Below are positions 24,937 through 33,364 of a DNA stretch of 61,368 nucleotides, piece by piece. Numbering within the stretch: the stretch's first letter is position 1; each line of letters opens with the position of its first letter. The stretch is from Oscillibacter valericigenes. GTDB lineage: Bacteria > Bacillota > Clostridia > Oscillospirales > Oscillospiraceae. The position numbers and the translations under genes are program-made. Below the pieces are notes generated by a model. That model was not told where the DNA came from. It was given only the letters and a program-made list of their open reading frames with translations, and made no database searches. Location of the stretch: positions 1 through 61,368 of the forward strand of contig NZ_JACSNX010000016.1 in NCBI RefSeq assembly GCF_016902445.1, given 5' to 3'.

Positions 24937-26421
24937 TCAGTCGTCGATCTCCTGCTCTGCCTTGAGGATCGCGCCGGAGGCGGCGTCGATCTCATAGCTG
25001 TATTCCGTCCGCCCCACATGGAACTCCACCTCGTACAGGGTCCGGCCGTCGTCCCGGTCCAGCTCCACCTGGATGCGGGAGGCATCGCTCTCACTGACGC
25101 CGGCGTGGGACAGCGCAGCGGATCTGGCGGCCGCCTCGCCGATATAGGAGCCGGAGCTGCCGGAGGCTGTGCCGCCGCCGGATGTGCCGTAGGTCTCCCG
25201 CTCGCTCTTCAGCACGGCGCCGGTGTACAGATCGATCTCGTACTGGTACTCTGTGGAGCCTGCCAGGAACTCCACCTCATAGCACTCCGCCCGGCCGTCG
25301 TCGTGCTCCACCCAGCAGCGGAGATAGGTGGTGTCCGCCTGCCGGACGCCGGCATGCTGCAGCGCCGCGGCGGTGGCGGCCGCCTCGCCGATGTAGGAGC
25401 CAGAGCTGCCGGAGGCCGTTCCGCCGGACGTTCCGGCGGAGCCGCCGCCCTCCCGGGAGGATTTTACCACCTCGCCGGTGCGGGCGTCGATGTCGTAGTC
25501 ATACTCAGAGCCGCCGGCGTAGAACTCCACCTCGTAGACCATCAGGCCGTCCTCGCTGTCGAACTCGATCTCCAGCTGGGCCACATCGCTCTCGCTGATG
25601 CCGGCGTGGGTCAGTGCGGCGCTTTTGGCTGCTTCCGCCGTGATGTAGGCCTTGGTGCTGGCGGTGCCGGTCTGGGTGACGGTCTGGGAGGTCAGGTGCC
25701 GGGACTCGGTGATGAGGGCGATCTCATTCACCGACAGAGGGGCCAGAGAGGCAAAGGACAGGGTGCTGTCCTGGGCGATGATCTCCTGGATCAGGGCCGC
25801 CTTGCCCACGGAGATGCCGTACTGCTGGGCCAGGGCGTTCAGGTCTGCACTCTCCGTCACGGTCTGGCTGAGGACGGCCCCCTCCAGGGAACCGCCCTGA
25901 AAGACGCTGTTGATGGTGTCCGTCAGGTGCTGCTGGAGCTGGGCGGACCTGGCGGCGTCCTGGTTCTCCACAGAAACCAGAATGGCGTTTTGTAAATCAC
26001 TGAGATAGCCGTTCTGCAGCATGGAGCCGATCAGGGCGTTCACTGCCACGTCCAGGTCCGTGTCCGTCAGGTCCATGTCGCCCAGGATGATCTCCGCATC
26101 CTGGTTGAAGGGGGTGACGGAGAGCACCCGCTCCTGGGCGCTGACTTCCATGGACAGGCTGGGGTTCACATCCAGCATCACCACAGAGTCCACGGCGTTG
26201 GCTCCCCGCCAGCTGGTAATTCCGAACGCGCCGCCGCAGATAACCAGGGCCAGGGCGGCAGCCACCGCCAGGGGCGCCCAGCGGCGCTTCTTCTTCGGGG
26301 CCTCAAAGGGGAGGACGGTCCCTGTTTGGGGGCCGCAGGAGGCCAGGATGCGGTCCAGCGGATCGGGTGCGGCGTGTTCCACAGCGGTCCGCAGGCGCTG
26401 TTCCAGTTCTCGTTCGTCCAA
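24937..26421 (-). CDS. RsgI-like anti-sigma factor with three tandem PepSY domains
   Basis: A 494-aa transmembrane regulator that should hold the adjacent ECF-type sigma factor inactive. The cytoplasmic N-terminus (1-48) ends in KKKRR, one membrane helix spans about 49-69, and an RsgI-type periplasm-proximal domain follows (VVMLDVNPSLSM, residues 80-91). Its Asn86-Pro87 bond is the position at which RsgI proteins are known to self-cleave. The C-terminal half has three homologous PepSY repeats (about 254-322, 336-405, 420-490), each with YI-EAA-ALxHAG and EYxYxID-x-TGxxxK, joined by GTASGSSGS linkers. It starts at a TTG 1 nt after the sigma stop codon. Confidence 0.85.
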   Translation of the reverse strand: MDERELEQRLRTAVEHAAPDPLDRILASCGPQTGTVLPFEAPKKKRRWAPLAVAAALALVICGGAFGITSWRGANAVDSVVMLDVNPSLSMEVSAQERVLSVTPFNQDAEIILGDMDLTDTDLDVAVNALIGSMLQNGYLSDLQNAILVSVENQDAARSAQLQQHLTDTINSVFQGGSLEGAVLSQTVTESADLNALAQQYGISVGKAALIQEIIAQDSTLSFASLAPLSVNEIALITESRHLTSQTVTQTGTASTKAYITAEAAKSAALTHAGISESDVAQLEIEFDSEDGLMVYEVEFYAGGSEYDYDIDARTGEVVKSSREGGGSAGTSGGTASGSSGSYIGEAAATAAALQHAGVRQADTTYLRCWVEHDDGRAECYEVEFLAGSTEYQYEIDLYTGAVLKSERETYGTSGGGTASGSSGSYIGEAAARSAALSHAGVSESDASRIQVELDRDDGRTLYEVEFHVGRTEYSYEIDAASGAILKAEQEIDD

Positions 26422-26422
26422 G

Positions 26423-26989
26423 TCAGTCTGCCTCCTTCCATGCGAGTTGCAGCTTTTTCAGGGCCCGGCTGTATTTGGAGAGGACCGTGGGCAGCGGCAG
26501 CCCCAGCAGGGCGGCGATCTCCCGGTGCCGCAGACCCGTCAGGGCGTGAAGGGTCACGATCTGCCGCTCCTCGTCCCCCAGGGCGGAGAGCAGGGCCTGC
26601 AGCATCAGCCGGTCCTCATGGGTGACAGCAGGGCTGTCGGCCAGGCGGTCCTGCCAGTCCTCCTGGACCAGGGGCTCCGTCCGCCCATGCTCCCGCAGGC
26701 GGCTGATGGCCAGGTTCCGGGTGATGGTCAGCAGCCAGGCCATGGGCTTGCCCTGGGCCCGGTAGCCGCCGGCGGCGTTCCACACCTGCAGATAGGCGTC
26801 GTGGAGGATATCCTCCGCATCGTGGGCGTTTTTCACGATGGACAGGGCGAATCCGTAAACAGCGGGACGGGTGCGGCCGTACAGATCGGCCAGGGCGTTC
26901 TGATCCCCTCCGGCGATGCGGACGATACAGTCCTCCAGAGCGGCGTCTGCGCCCGGGTCCGGCTCCGCCACGGACATGCAGAATATCAT
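26423..26989 (-). CDS. RNA polymerase ECF-type sigma factor (RsgI-paired)
   Basis: A 188-aa sigma-70 family protein with region 2 (LADLYGRTRPAVYGFALSI, then DAEDILHDAYLQVW near residues 57-71) and region 4 (LTGLRHREIAALLGLPLPTVLSKYSRALK near 150-180). It directs RNA polymerase to a small regulon and is controlled by the downstream RsgI-like protein. AGGAGG precedes the ATG at 26989; MSVAEP four codons in is an alternative start. A 30-bp motif in front of this gene recurs in front of the PepSY gene at 27842-28141. Confidence 0.9.
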   Translation of the reverse strand: MIFCMSVAEPDPGADAALEDCIVRIAGGDQNALADLYGRTRPAVYGFALSIVKNAHDAEDILHDAYLQVWNAAGGYRAQGKPMAWLLTITRNLAISRLREHGRTEPLVQEDWQDRLADSPAVTHEDRLMLQALLSALGDEERQIVTLHALTGLRHREIAALLGLPLPTVLSKYSRALKKLQLAWKEAD

Positions 26990-27011
26990 GGGACCTCCTC
27001 CTGTTCACACA

Positions 27012-27041
27012 GACAACGCGCCAGCGGCGCGTTTTATTGCA
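27012..27041 (-). promoter_or_regulatory. Candidate ECF promoter of the sigma/RsgI operon
   Basis: On the minus strand TGCAATAAAAC, 10 bp, GCGCGTTGTC at the far end of a 30-bp block. Twenty-four of 30 positions match the block at 28199-28228. It ends 22 bp before the sigma start codon, a sensible place for a promoter. Confidence 0.65.
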
Positions 27042-27152
27042 TCGCGGCCAAAAAAAATTTACCGGCCGCGCCCCTATGATAGCACATTCCAGCAAGCTTT
27101 CCAACCCTGGGCAGAAAATTTCCGGGACAGCGGCCGCTGTCCCGGAGGGGGA

Positions 27153-27737
27153 TCAGGAGAGCATCCGGTCCGCTTCCGTGATGGGGCGGATCGGGCGGCA
27201 GGGGACACCGGCCGCCAGTACGCCGGCGGGAATATCCCGCGTCACCACGCTGCCGCCGGCGATGACGGACCCGTCTCCGATGGTGACGCCGGGCATCACC
27301 TGGACGCCGGCACCGATCCAGACGTCGCTGCCCACCCGGATGGGGCGGGCGTACTCCAGTCCCCGGTTCCGCTCCGCCGCCGCCAAGGGGTGGCCGGAGG
27401 TGTGAAAGCCGCACTGAGGCCCGATGAACACGTTGTCCCCAAAGGTCACGCCGCCGGCGTCCAGAATGACGCCGCCGTGGTTCATGTAAAAATTCCGCCC
27501 CACGGTGATATTGACGCCGTAGTCGCACCAGAAGGGCGGCTCGATCCGCAGCCCTTCTCCGGCAGCGCCCAGCAGGCGGCGCAGCAGGGCCTGGGCCGCC
27601 TCGATATCCGTCGTTTGATAGGCCAGCTGATTGAACTGCCGGCACAATGCCTTGCAGGCGGCCATCTCCGCCTGCAGGGCCGTATCGTGAGCCGGGTCGT
27701 ACAGCATTCCCCGCAGCATCTTTTCCCGTTCTGTCAT
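27153..27737 (-). CDS. Maltose/galactoside O-acetyltransferase-like enzyme
   Basis: A 194-aa left-handed beta-helix acetyltransferase of the Maa/LacA type, transferring acetyl from acetyl-CoA to sugars. The N-terminal Mac domain (EREKMLRGMLYDPAHD) leads into hexapeptide repeats with the catalytic histidine region NFYMNHGGVILDAG and FHTSGHPL, and ends with the acetyl-CoA loop around GVPCRPIR. The ATG at 27737 has GGGAGGAG upstream. It lies between two genes of the RsgI-type regulon but has no visible link to them. Confidence 0.9.
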   Translation of the reverse strand: MTEREKMLRGMLYDPAHDTALQAEMAACKALCRQFNQLAYQTTDIEAAQALLRRLLGAAGEGLRIEPPFWCDYGVNITVGRNFYMNHGGVILDAGGVTFGDNVFIGPQCGFHTSGHPLAAAERNRGLEYARPIRVGSDVWIGAGVQVMPGVTIGDGSVIAGGSVVTRDIPAGVLAAGVPCRPIRPITEADRMLS

Positions 27738-27841
27738 GGGCTCCTCCCTTGCGTCAGGCGGCCTGGAGGCCGCAGGATCTTTTCCCATTATAGCAGAGAA
27801 GCAGGGGCGGCGCAACAGACCGCCGCAGGTCCGGGGCAGCG

Positions 27842-28141
27842 TCAGCTCCGCGGATACTGGCTCGTGCTGCTCTCCAGCTCCGTGATGTGGCCGAAGCCGC
27901 TGACTTCGATGTCATACCAGGTGTCGCCGTTGACGATCTCGTAGCTGTACTCGTTCCACAGCCCCTCGCTGCTGGTTTCCCGGGAGATGATCTCTCCGCC
28001 GCCGGCGGCGTCCAGAGCGATCTGCTGGGCTTCGCTGCTGTCCACCCGCAGGGCAAAGATGGCCACCACCGCGATGACCGCCAATACCGCCACAGCGCCG
28101 GCGGCGATGCCGGCCAGCTTTTTTACAGACAGATTTTTCAT
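27842..28141 (-). CDS. Membrane-anchored single-PepSY protein
   Basis: A 99-aa protein with an N-terminal signal-anchor helix (KLAGIAAGAVAVLAVIAVVAIFA, in two halves, residues 9-31) and a C-terminal PepSY-like domain (EAQQIALDAAGG, WYDIEVSGFG). It resembles one repeat unit of the RsgI-like protein encoded nearby. GGAGG precedes the ATG at 28141. The same 30-bp motif that precedes the sigma gene lies 58 bp upstream, so it is probably a target of that sigma factor. PepSY domains often modulate peptidases or sense the envelope. Confidence 0.75.
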   Translation of the reverse strand: MKNLSVKKLAGIAAGAVAVLAVIAVVAIFALRVDSSEAQQIALDAAGGGEIISRETSSEGLWNEYSYEIVNGDTWYDIEVSGFGHITELESSTSQYPRS

Positions 28142-28198
28142 AATAAATACCTCCAGTTGTTTGTTGGGGCGTGCGGCCCGCATGCTCCGTTCTGTGAG

Positions 28199-28228
28199 GA
28201 TAACGCGCGAGCCGGCAGTTTTATTGCA
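28199..28228 (-). promoter_or_regulatory. Candidate ECF promoter of the PepSY gene
   Basis: On the minus strand TGCAATAAAAC, 10 bp, and GCGCGTTATC. It has the same 30-bp length and ends as the block at 27012-27041. Confidence 0.65.
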
Positions 28229-28359
28229 GGCGCGGCTGAAAAACCGTTCGACAAATTCTTCGAATATGTATTTTTGTGTATATGCGAGCGGCGGGCTCCG
28301 AAAGAGCAGGGGAGAAAAAACCGCTGCAAACCGGGGAAACCGGCATGCAGCGGGATCTC

Positions 28360-28436
28360 TGGCACCCCTGACCAGACTCTAACTGGTGGCCTACCGCTTA
28401 GGAGGCGGTCGCTCTATACAACTGAGCTACAGGGGC
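28360..28436 (-). tRNA. tRNA-Arg (anticodon CCT)
   Basis: A 77-nt cloverleaf with encoded CCA: acceptor stem GCCCCTG with CAGGGGT, D-arm GCTC/GAGC, anticodon stem-loop ACCGC-CTCCTAA-GCGGT giving CCT, T-arm ACCAG-TTAGAGT-CTGGT. It reads AGG codons. Confidence 0.95.
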
Positions 28437-28573
28437 GTATGGAATCAATATGTGTCGCTTCGGATGCTTGCATGGCCAGCCGCATCAGGGGCGGACTTTC
28501 CGCCCTGCTGAGCGGTCATGGCGGATCAGCAGAAAACATTGTACCTGTTTTCTGCCCCGCTGTCAATGGGAAA

Positions 28574-28597
28574 GGGCTGCCGCACAGGCGGCAGCCC
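28574..28597 (-). terminator. Terminator after serA
   Basis: A perfect 10-bp stem (GGGCTGCCGC and complement) followed by TTTCCC on the minus strand. Confidence 0.7.
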
Positions 28598-28605
28598 TCG
28601 GTCGC

Positions 28606-29772
28606 TCACTGGATGACCCGCACCCGGATCACGTTTTCCAGCGCCGTCACCTCGTCGAGGACGGACTGATCCGCCGGGGCGCTCAGGTCCACGATGGTGT
28701 AGGCGTAATCCCCCCGGGACTTGTTGCTCAGGTTCTCCACGTTGATGCCGTCCCGGGACAGCAGCGTGGTGATGGCCGCCAGCATGGCGGGCACGTTCCT
28801 GTGGATCAGGCACAGCCGGCAGGCGCCGCTGCGCTCCTGGCTGACGGCAGGCATGTTCACGCTGTTGCGGATGTTGCCGTTTTCCAGATAGTCCCGCAGC
28901 TCGTCCACCGCCATGACGGCGCAGTTCTGCTCACTCTCCGGTGTGGAGGCCCCCAGGTGGGGCATGGCGATGACGTGGGGAGCGTTCACCAGGCGGTTGG
29001 TGGGGAAGTCCGTCACATAGGCCGCCACCCGGCCGGTGTCCAGGGCCGCCAGCATGGCATCGTCATCCACGATCTGTCCCCGGGCCAGGTTGATGAACCG
29101 GACGCCCCGCTTCATGGCGCCGATGGCCTTGGCGTCGATCATGTGCTCGGTCTCCTTGGTGTAGTGGATGTGGATGGTGATATAGTCCGCCCGCTTATAC
29201 AGCTCGTTGATGTCCTTCACCACGTGGATGTGGCGGTCCAGCCGCAGGGCGGCGTCCACGGAGAGATAGGGATCGTAGCCGTACACGTCCATGCCCAGGG
29301 ACAGGGCGATGTTGGCCACCAGGGATCCGATGGCGCCCAGACCGATGACGCCCAGGGACTTTTTATACAGCTCCGGCCCGATAAAGGCCGCCTTGCCCTT
29401 TTCCACCACGGTGGTCACATCCACGCCGGCGGCCACCTGCTGCCGCACCCACTGGATGCCCCCGTCCACATCCCGGGAGCCCATCAGCATGGCGCACAGC
29501 ACCAGCTCCTTCACGGCGTTGGCGTTGGCGCCGGGGGTGTTGAATACCACGATGCCCTGCTCCGCGCAGCGGTCCAGGGGAATGTTGTTGACGCCGGCCC
29601 CCGCCCGGGCAATGGCCAGGAGATCCTTCGGGAAGTCATAGTCCAGAAGCTTGGCGGAGCGGACCAGGATGGCGTCCTCGTCCGTCACCGAATCAGAGAC
29701 GGAGTACAGCGCCGGATCCAGGCGGTTCAGGCCGACAGGAGAGATCTTGTTGAATGTTTTGATGCGGTACAT
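28606..29772 (-). CDS. serA: D-3-phosphoglycerate dehydrogenase
   Basis: First enzyme of serine synthesis: oxidises 3-phosphoglycerate to phosphohydroxypyruvate with NAD. The 388-aa protein has the substrate region GAGVNNIPL near residue 58, the Rossmann motif GLGAIGSLVANIALSLGMDV with YD near 145, a catalytic Arg in NLARGQIVD and His in MPHLGAST. A C-terminal ACT domain (from about residue 320, NVPAMLAAITTLLS) suggests allosteric control. GGAGG precedes the ATG at 29772. No serC is adjacent. It has a near-consensus promoter. Confidence 0.92.
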   Translation of the reverse strand: MYRIKTFNKISPVGLNRLDPALYSVSDSVTDEDAILVRSAKLLDYDFPKDLLAIARAGAGVNNIPLDRCAEQGIVVFNTPGANANAVKELVLCAMLMGSRDVDGGIQWVRQQVAAGVDVTTVVEKGKAAFIGPELYKKSLGVIGLGAIGSLVANIALSLGMDVYGYDPYLSVDAALRLDRHIHVVKDINELYKRADYITIHIHYTKETEHMIDAKAIGAMKRGVRFINLARGQIVDDDAMLAALDTGRVAAYVTDFPTNRLVNAPHVIAMPHLGASTPESEQNCAVMAVDELRDYLENGNIRNSVNMPAVSQERSGACRLCLIHRNVPAMLAAITTLLSRDGINVENLSNKSRGDYAYTIVDLSAPADQSVLDEVTALENVIRVRVIQ

Positions 29773-29863
29773 GGCAGAATGCCTCCATTGGGCGGCCCCA
29801 GCGGGCCGCGGTACTTGCGGGGGAACGTGCGGTGCTGGCACCGCTTCCGCCGCAGCATCTTCT

Positions 29864-29893
29864 ATTATAGGAGCGGGCGGAGAGCGGCGTCAA
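29864..29893 (-). promoter_or_regulatory. Promoter for serA
   Basis: On the minus strand TTGACG, an 18-bp spacer and a perfect TATAAT. The leader is about 85 nt and contains a GCGGTGC-CA-GCACCGC hairpin. No T-box features were recognised. Confidence 0.8.
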
Positions 29894-30068
29894 TGTGAGA
29901 ACCGCCGAATCCGGCGGCATTCCGGCGGGAAGTTTTTGGAGAGGTATTACTTCTTTGACGAGCTGAAAAAATTGCCGAAAACAGCGGAGCGGCGGTGCTC
30001 CGGCCGCCGCATGTCTGTAAAAATTGCAAAATCCGGCGGATTTTTTTGAAAAACCCGGCAGGAATGGC
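29894..30068. other. Divergent intergenic region between serA and typA
   Basis: No gene is seen. Notable are two CCGCCGGA-type repeats and AT-rich patches. Both flanking promoters are well defined. Confidence 0.5.
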
Positions 30069-30097
30069 TTGCAAAACTGGAGAGAACAGCATATAAT
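30069..30097 (+). promoter_or_regulatory. Promoter for typA
   Basis: TTGCAA, a 17-bp spacer and TATAAT. It leaves an untranslated leader of about 135 nt. Confidence 0.85.
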
Positions 30098-30237
30098 GCA
30101 AAATTGTGTGCAAATCCCAACCGGCGGCTGAAATCTGGCGCCCGGCAGGGCATTTGCGTCTGTTGATCCGCCACCCGGCGCGCCCCGTCGTGCGGGGCCC
30201 CGGCGTGGCCTTGCCATAGAAGAAGGAGAAGAGAACT

Positions 30238-32061
30238 ATGCAGAACGAACACTTGAGAAACGTCGCCATCATCGCCCACGTGGACCACGGCAAGACCACG
30301 CTGGTGGACGAGATGCTGAAGCAGGGCGGCGTCTACCGGGAAAACCAGGAGGTGGTGGACCGGGTCATGGACTCCGGCGACCTGGAGCGGGAGCGGGGCA
30401 TCACCATCCTGGCCAAGAACACCGCCATCCGGTACAAGGATACCAAGATCAACATCGTGGACACCCCGGGCCACGCCGACTTCGGCGGCGAGGTGGAGCG
30501 CATCCTGAAGATGGTGAACGGCGTCATCCTGCTGGTGGACGCCGCGGAGGGCCCCATGCCCCAGACCCGCTTCGTCCTCAGCAAGGCCCTGGAGCTGGGC
30601 CACCGGGTCATCGTGGTGGTCAACAAGATCGACCGGCCCGACCAGCGGATCCACGAGGTGGTGGACGAGGTGCTGGAGCTGCTGATGGACCTGGACGCCA
30701 CGCCGGAACAGCTGGACAGCCCCATGCTGTTCTGCTCCGGCCGGAACGGCACCGCCTCCTACTCCCCCGACGTGGCGGGCACCGACCTGACGCCCCTGTT
30801 CGAGACCATCCTGGAGTATATCCCCGCCCCGGAGGCGGATGTGGACCAGCCCTTCCAGATGCTGGTGAGCTCCATCGACTACAACGACTTTGTGGGCCGC
30901 ATCGCCATCGGCCGCATCGAGCGGGGCACCCTGAAGCAGAACCAGGAGATCGCCGTGTGCAACTACCACGACCCGGAGGCCGTGCTCCGCAAGGCGAGAG
31001 CCACCGCCATCTATGAGTTCGAGGGCCTGGCCCGGAATCCGGTGACGGAGTCCACCGCCGGCAACATCATCGCCATGAGCGGCATCCCCGACATCACCAT
31101 CGGCGACACCATCTGCGCCCCCGACTGTGTGGAGGCGCTGCCCTTTGTGAAGATCAGCGCCCCTACCCTGGAGATGACCTTCTCCGTCAACGACTCCCCC
31201 TTTGCCGGCAAGGAGGGCAAGTTCGTCACCTCCCGCCAGCTGCGGGACCGGCTGTACCGGGAGACGCTGAAGGACGTGTCCTTAAAGGTGTCCGACACCG
31301 ACAAGGAGACCGCCTTCAACGTGGCGGGCCGGGGCGAGATGAGCCTGTCCATCCTCATCGAGACCATGCGCCGGGAGGGCTATGAGTTCCAGGTGTCTCC
31401 CGCCCGCGTGCTGTACCAGGAGATCGACGGCGTCAAGTGCGAGCCCATCGAGCGGCTGGTGGTGGACGTGCCCGGCGACTGCGTGGGTGCGGTCATCGAG
31501 AAGCTGGGCTCCCGCAAGGCGGACATGGTGGAGATGACCCCCGTGGGCAACCGGATGAAGATCGAGTTCCTGATCCCCGCCCGGGGCCTCTTCGGTTACC
31601 GCAGCGACTTTTTGACGGACACCAAGGGCGAGGGCATCATGGCCAGCGTGTTCGACTCCTATGCTCCCTATAAAGGCGACATCTCCCGCCGGGGCACCGG
31701 CTCCATGATCTCCTTCGACACCGGCGAGTCCGTCACCTACGGCCTGTACAACGCCCAGGAGCGGGGCACCCTGTTCATCGGGCCCGGCGTGCCGGTATAC
31801 GCCGGCATGGTCATCGGCGTCAGCCCCCGGAGCGAGGACATCACCGTCAACGTCTGCAAGAAGAAGCAGCTGACCAACATGCGGGCCAGCGGCTCTGACG
31901 AGGCGCTGCGGCTGGTGCCCCCCAAGCAGATGAGCCTGGAGCAGTGCCTGGAGTTCCTGGCGGACGACGAGCTGCTGGAGGTCACCCCCAAGTCCCTGCG
32001 GATGCGCAAGTCCATCCTGGACCACGAGAAGCGCATGAAGGCGCTGCACGGCAAGAAGTAA
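30238..32061 (+). CDS. typA: Translational GTPase TypA/BipA
   Basis: A 607-aa ribosome-associated GTPase needed for 50S assembly and growth under stress or cold. The GTPase core shows AHVDHGKTTL near residue 12, RGITI near 47, DTPGHADFGGEVER near 69 and NKIDRPD near 123. EF-G-like domains follow, and the C-terminal TypA-specific domain contains GLFGYRSDFLTDTKGEG. The length is as expected. GAAGGAG precedes the ATG, and a strong terminator follows. Confidence 0.97.
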   Translation: MQNEHLRNVAIIAHVDHGKTTLVDEMLKQGGVYRENQEVVDRVMDSGDLERERGITILAKNTAIRYKDTKINIVDTPGHADFGGEVERILKMVNGVILLVDAAEGPMPQTRFVLSKALELGHRVIVVVNKIDRPDQRIHEVVDEVLELLMDLDATPEQLDSPMLFCSGRNGTASYSPDVAGTDLTPLFETILEYIPAPEADVDQPFQMLVSSIDYNDFVGRIAIGRIERGTLKQNQEIAVCNYHDPEAVLRKARATAIYEFEGLARNPVTESTAGNIIAMSGIPDITIGDTICAPDCVEALPFVKISAPTLEMTFSVNDSPFAGKEGKFVTSRQLRDRLYRETLKDVSLKVSDTDKETAFNVAGRGEMSLSILIETMRREGYEFQVSPARVLYQEIDGVKCEPIERLVVDVPGDCVGAVIEKLGSRKADMVEMTPVGNRMKIEFLIPARGLFGYRSDFLTDTKGEGIMASVFDSYAPYKGDISRRGTGSMISFDTGESVTYGLYNAQERGTLFIGPGVPVYAGMVIGVSPRSEDITVNVCKKKQLTNMRASGSDEALRLVPPKQMSLEQCLEFLADDELLEVTPKSLRMRKSILDHEKRMKALHGKK

Positions 32062-32075
32062 ATCCGTCCTTGCAT

Positions 32076-32107
32076 GGGCCCCGGCCCCCGGAAGGGGGCT
32101 GGGGCCT
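32076..32107 (+). terminator. Terminator after typA
   Basis: A 14-bp GC-rich stem (GGGCCCCGGCCCCC with near-complement) and GGAA loop, followed by GTTTGG. Confidence 0.8.
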
Positions 32108-32166
32108 GTTTGGTTGTCCGCCGTGGAACAGCTCAAAAAAATTTTTGAAAATTTCTTCCATAGGCG

Positions 32167-32192
32167 GTAACTTTTTTTCGCACCCGTACGTC
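32167..32192 (+). promoter_or_regulatory. Candidate ECF promoter of the stalk-domain gene
   Basis: GTAAC, 17 bp, CGTC. This is the usual form of promoters read by ECF sigma factors, and the same GTAAC-17-CGT pattern stands before the sigma gene at 33365. Confidence 0.65.
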
Positions 32193-32248
32193 TATACAGG
32201 CAAACGGAGCAAACGCTCCCCGGAAGCATTGGAAAGGATGAATGAGTT

Positions 32249-33253
32249 ATGAAAAAGCGGATTCTGCAATGCCTGTCCCTGCTCCTGTGCGCCGCCCTGC
32301 TGGCGGTCCCCGCCGCGGCGGCAGAGACCTCTGACGAGGCGGCTGCGCCTGTCCGTCCCGGTCCTGTGCAGGTGTGGGGCACCCTGACCTGGCTGGACGA
32401 CGGCGGCCTGTATGTAGAAAACTCCAGCGGGGATGAGACCCTGGACAAGGTGATCCTGCACGGTGAGTCCATCATCTGCCTGGACGCCGTCACCGGCGAC
32501 CCCATGGATATCCAGGACCTGGAGGACGGCGACACCATCTACGCCTGGGTGGGACCTGCCATGACTTTGAGCATGCCGCCCCACGCCACGGCGATCCTGA
32601 TCCTGGGCAACATCCCCGCCGACTACGCTGTGCCCCAGTTCTATGAGATCGTCTCCGTGACGCCCCAGGCCATGGCGGCCATCTATCCCACCCCGGCCCT
32701 GACCTGGACCGAGGTCACCGCCACCGACGGCACCACCCTGAAGATCACCGACGAGGCGGCCCTGACGCCCTATCTGACGAAGAACATCGTCCGGCTGGAG
32801 GACCTGATCCCCGGCACCCGGATCCTGGTGTGGTCTGACAGCCAGGGCCAGCCGGAGAAGGTGCTGGTGTTCCCCTATGAATACCGGGGCTATGTGACCG
32901 TGGCGGAGGACGGCACCGTGTCCACCAACGGCACCGCCGCGGCCCAGAAGGCCAAGACCACCGATGACGGCGATACCCTGCTGCCCGTCCGGGCGGTGGC
33001 GGAGGCACTGGGCATGAAGGTCCGCTGGGACGCCCAGCTGGGCGCCGTGGTCTCCTACGGCGACGACATGGAGAAGCCCGAGGGCGTGACCGGCGAGACA
33101 TTGATGACCGCCATGCCCGGCGGCGATATCTCCGTGGTCAACAGCGACGGGAGCACCTCCGCGCTCTACGGCACCTGCCTGAAGGAGAACGGCGTCACCT
33201 ATATCTCCCAGACCGCACTGCTCCAGGCCCTGGACCTGTACCTGGCGGCCTGA
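32249..33253 (+). CDS. Secreted copper-amine-oxidase-N (stalk) domain protein
   Basis: A 334-aa exported protein. The signal peptide (MKKRILQCLSLLLCAALLA, cleavage near AAAAE at 25) is followed by a beta-rich region of no known family and a stalk domain of the copper amine oxidase N-terminal type at about 245-334 (TLLPVRAVAEALGMKVRWD, GAVVSYG). No catalytic motif is seen, so it is probably a cell-envelope or cell-wall-binding protein. It lies just upstream of an ECF sigma gene, and both have the same promoter pattern, so it is probably a target of that sigma. Confidence 0.85.
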   Translation: MKKRILQCLSLLLCAALLAVPAAAAETSDEAAAPVRPGPVQVWGTLTWLDDGGLYVENSSGDETLDKVILHGESIICLDAVTGDPMDIQDLEDGDTIYAWVGPAMTLSMPPHATAILILGNIPADYAVPQFYEIVSVTPQAMAAIYPTPALTWTEVTATDGTTLKITDEAALTPYLTKNIVRLEDLIPGTRILVWSDSQGQPEKVLVFPYEYRGYVTVAEDGTVSTNGTAAAQKAKTTDDGDTLLPVRAVAEALGMKVRWDAQLGAVVSYGDDMEKPEGVTGETLMTAMPGGDISVVNSDGSTSALYGTCLKENGVTYISQTALLQALDLYLAA

Positions 33254-33281
33254 TCCCGGCAGAAGCGAAGACCGGAAGCAC

Positions 33282-33315
33282 CAGATCCCCGGCGGAATTT
33301 TCCGCCGGGGATCTG
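33282..33315 (+). terminator. Terminator after the stalk-domain gene
   Basis: A perfect 14-bp stem (CAGATCCCCGGCGG and complement) with a 6-nt loop. Its last base touches the GTAAC element of the next promoter. Confidence 0.8.
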
Positions 33316-33340
33316 TAACGTTTGGGGCCCGCCGTGCGTT
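33315..33340 (+). promoter_or_regulatory. Candidate autoregulatory ECF promoter of the sigma/zf-HC2 operon
   Basis: GTAAC, 17 bp, CGTT, 24 bp before the TTG start of the sigma gene. Confidence 0.65.
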
Positions 33341-33364
33341 GATTCAGTGAAAGGGGGGAGGACC

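Noticed and set aside
29773..30237. Possible T-box or other amino-acid leader for serA
   Set aside because: The serA leader is only about 85 nt with one simple hairpin, and no T-box bulge-like sequence was found. No similar leader was seen before the threonine dehydratase gene, whose leader is about 30 nt.
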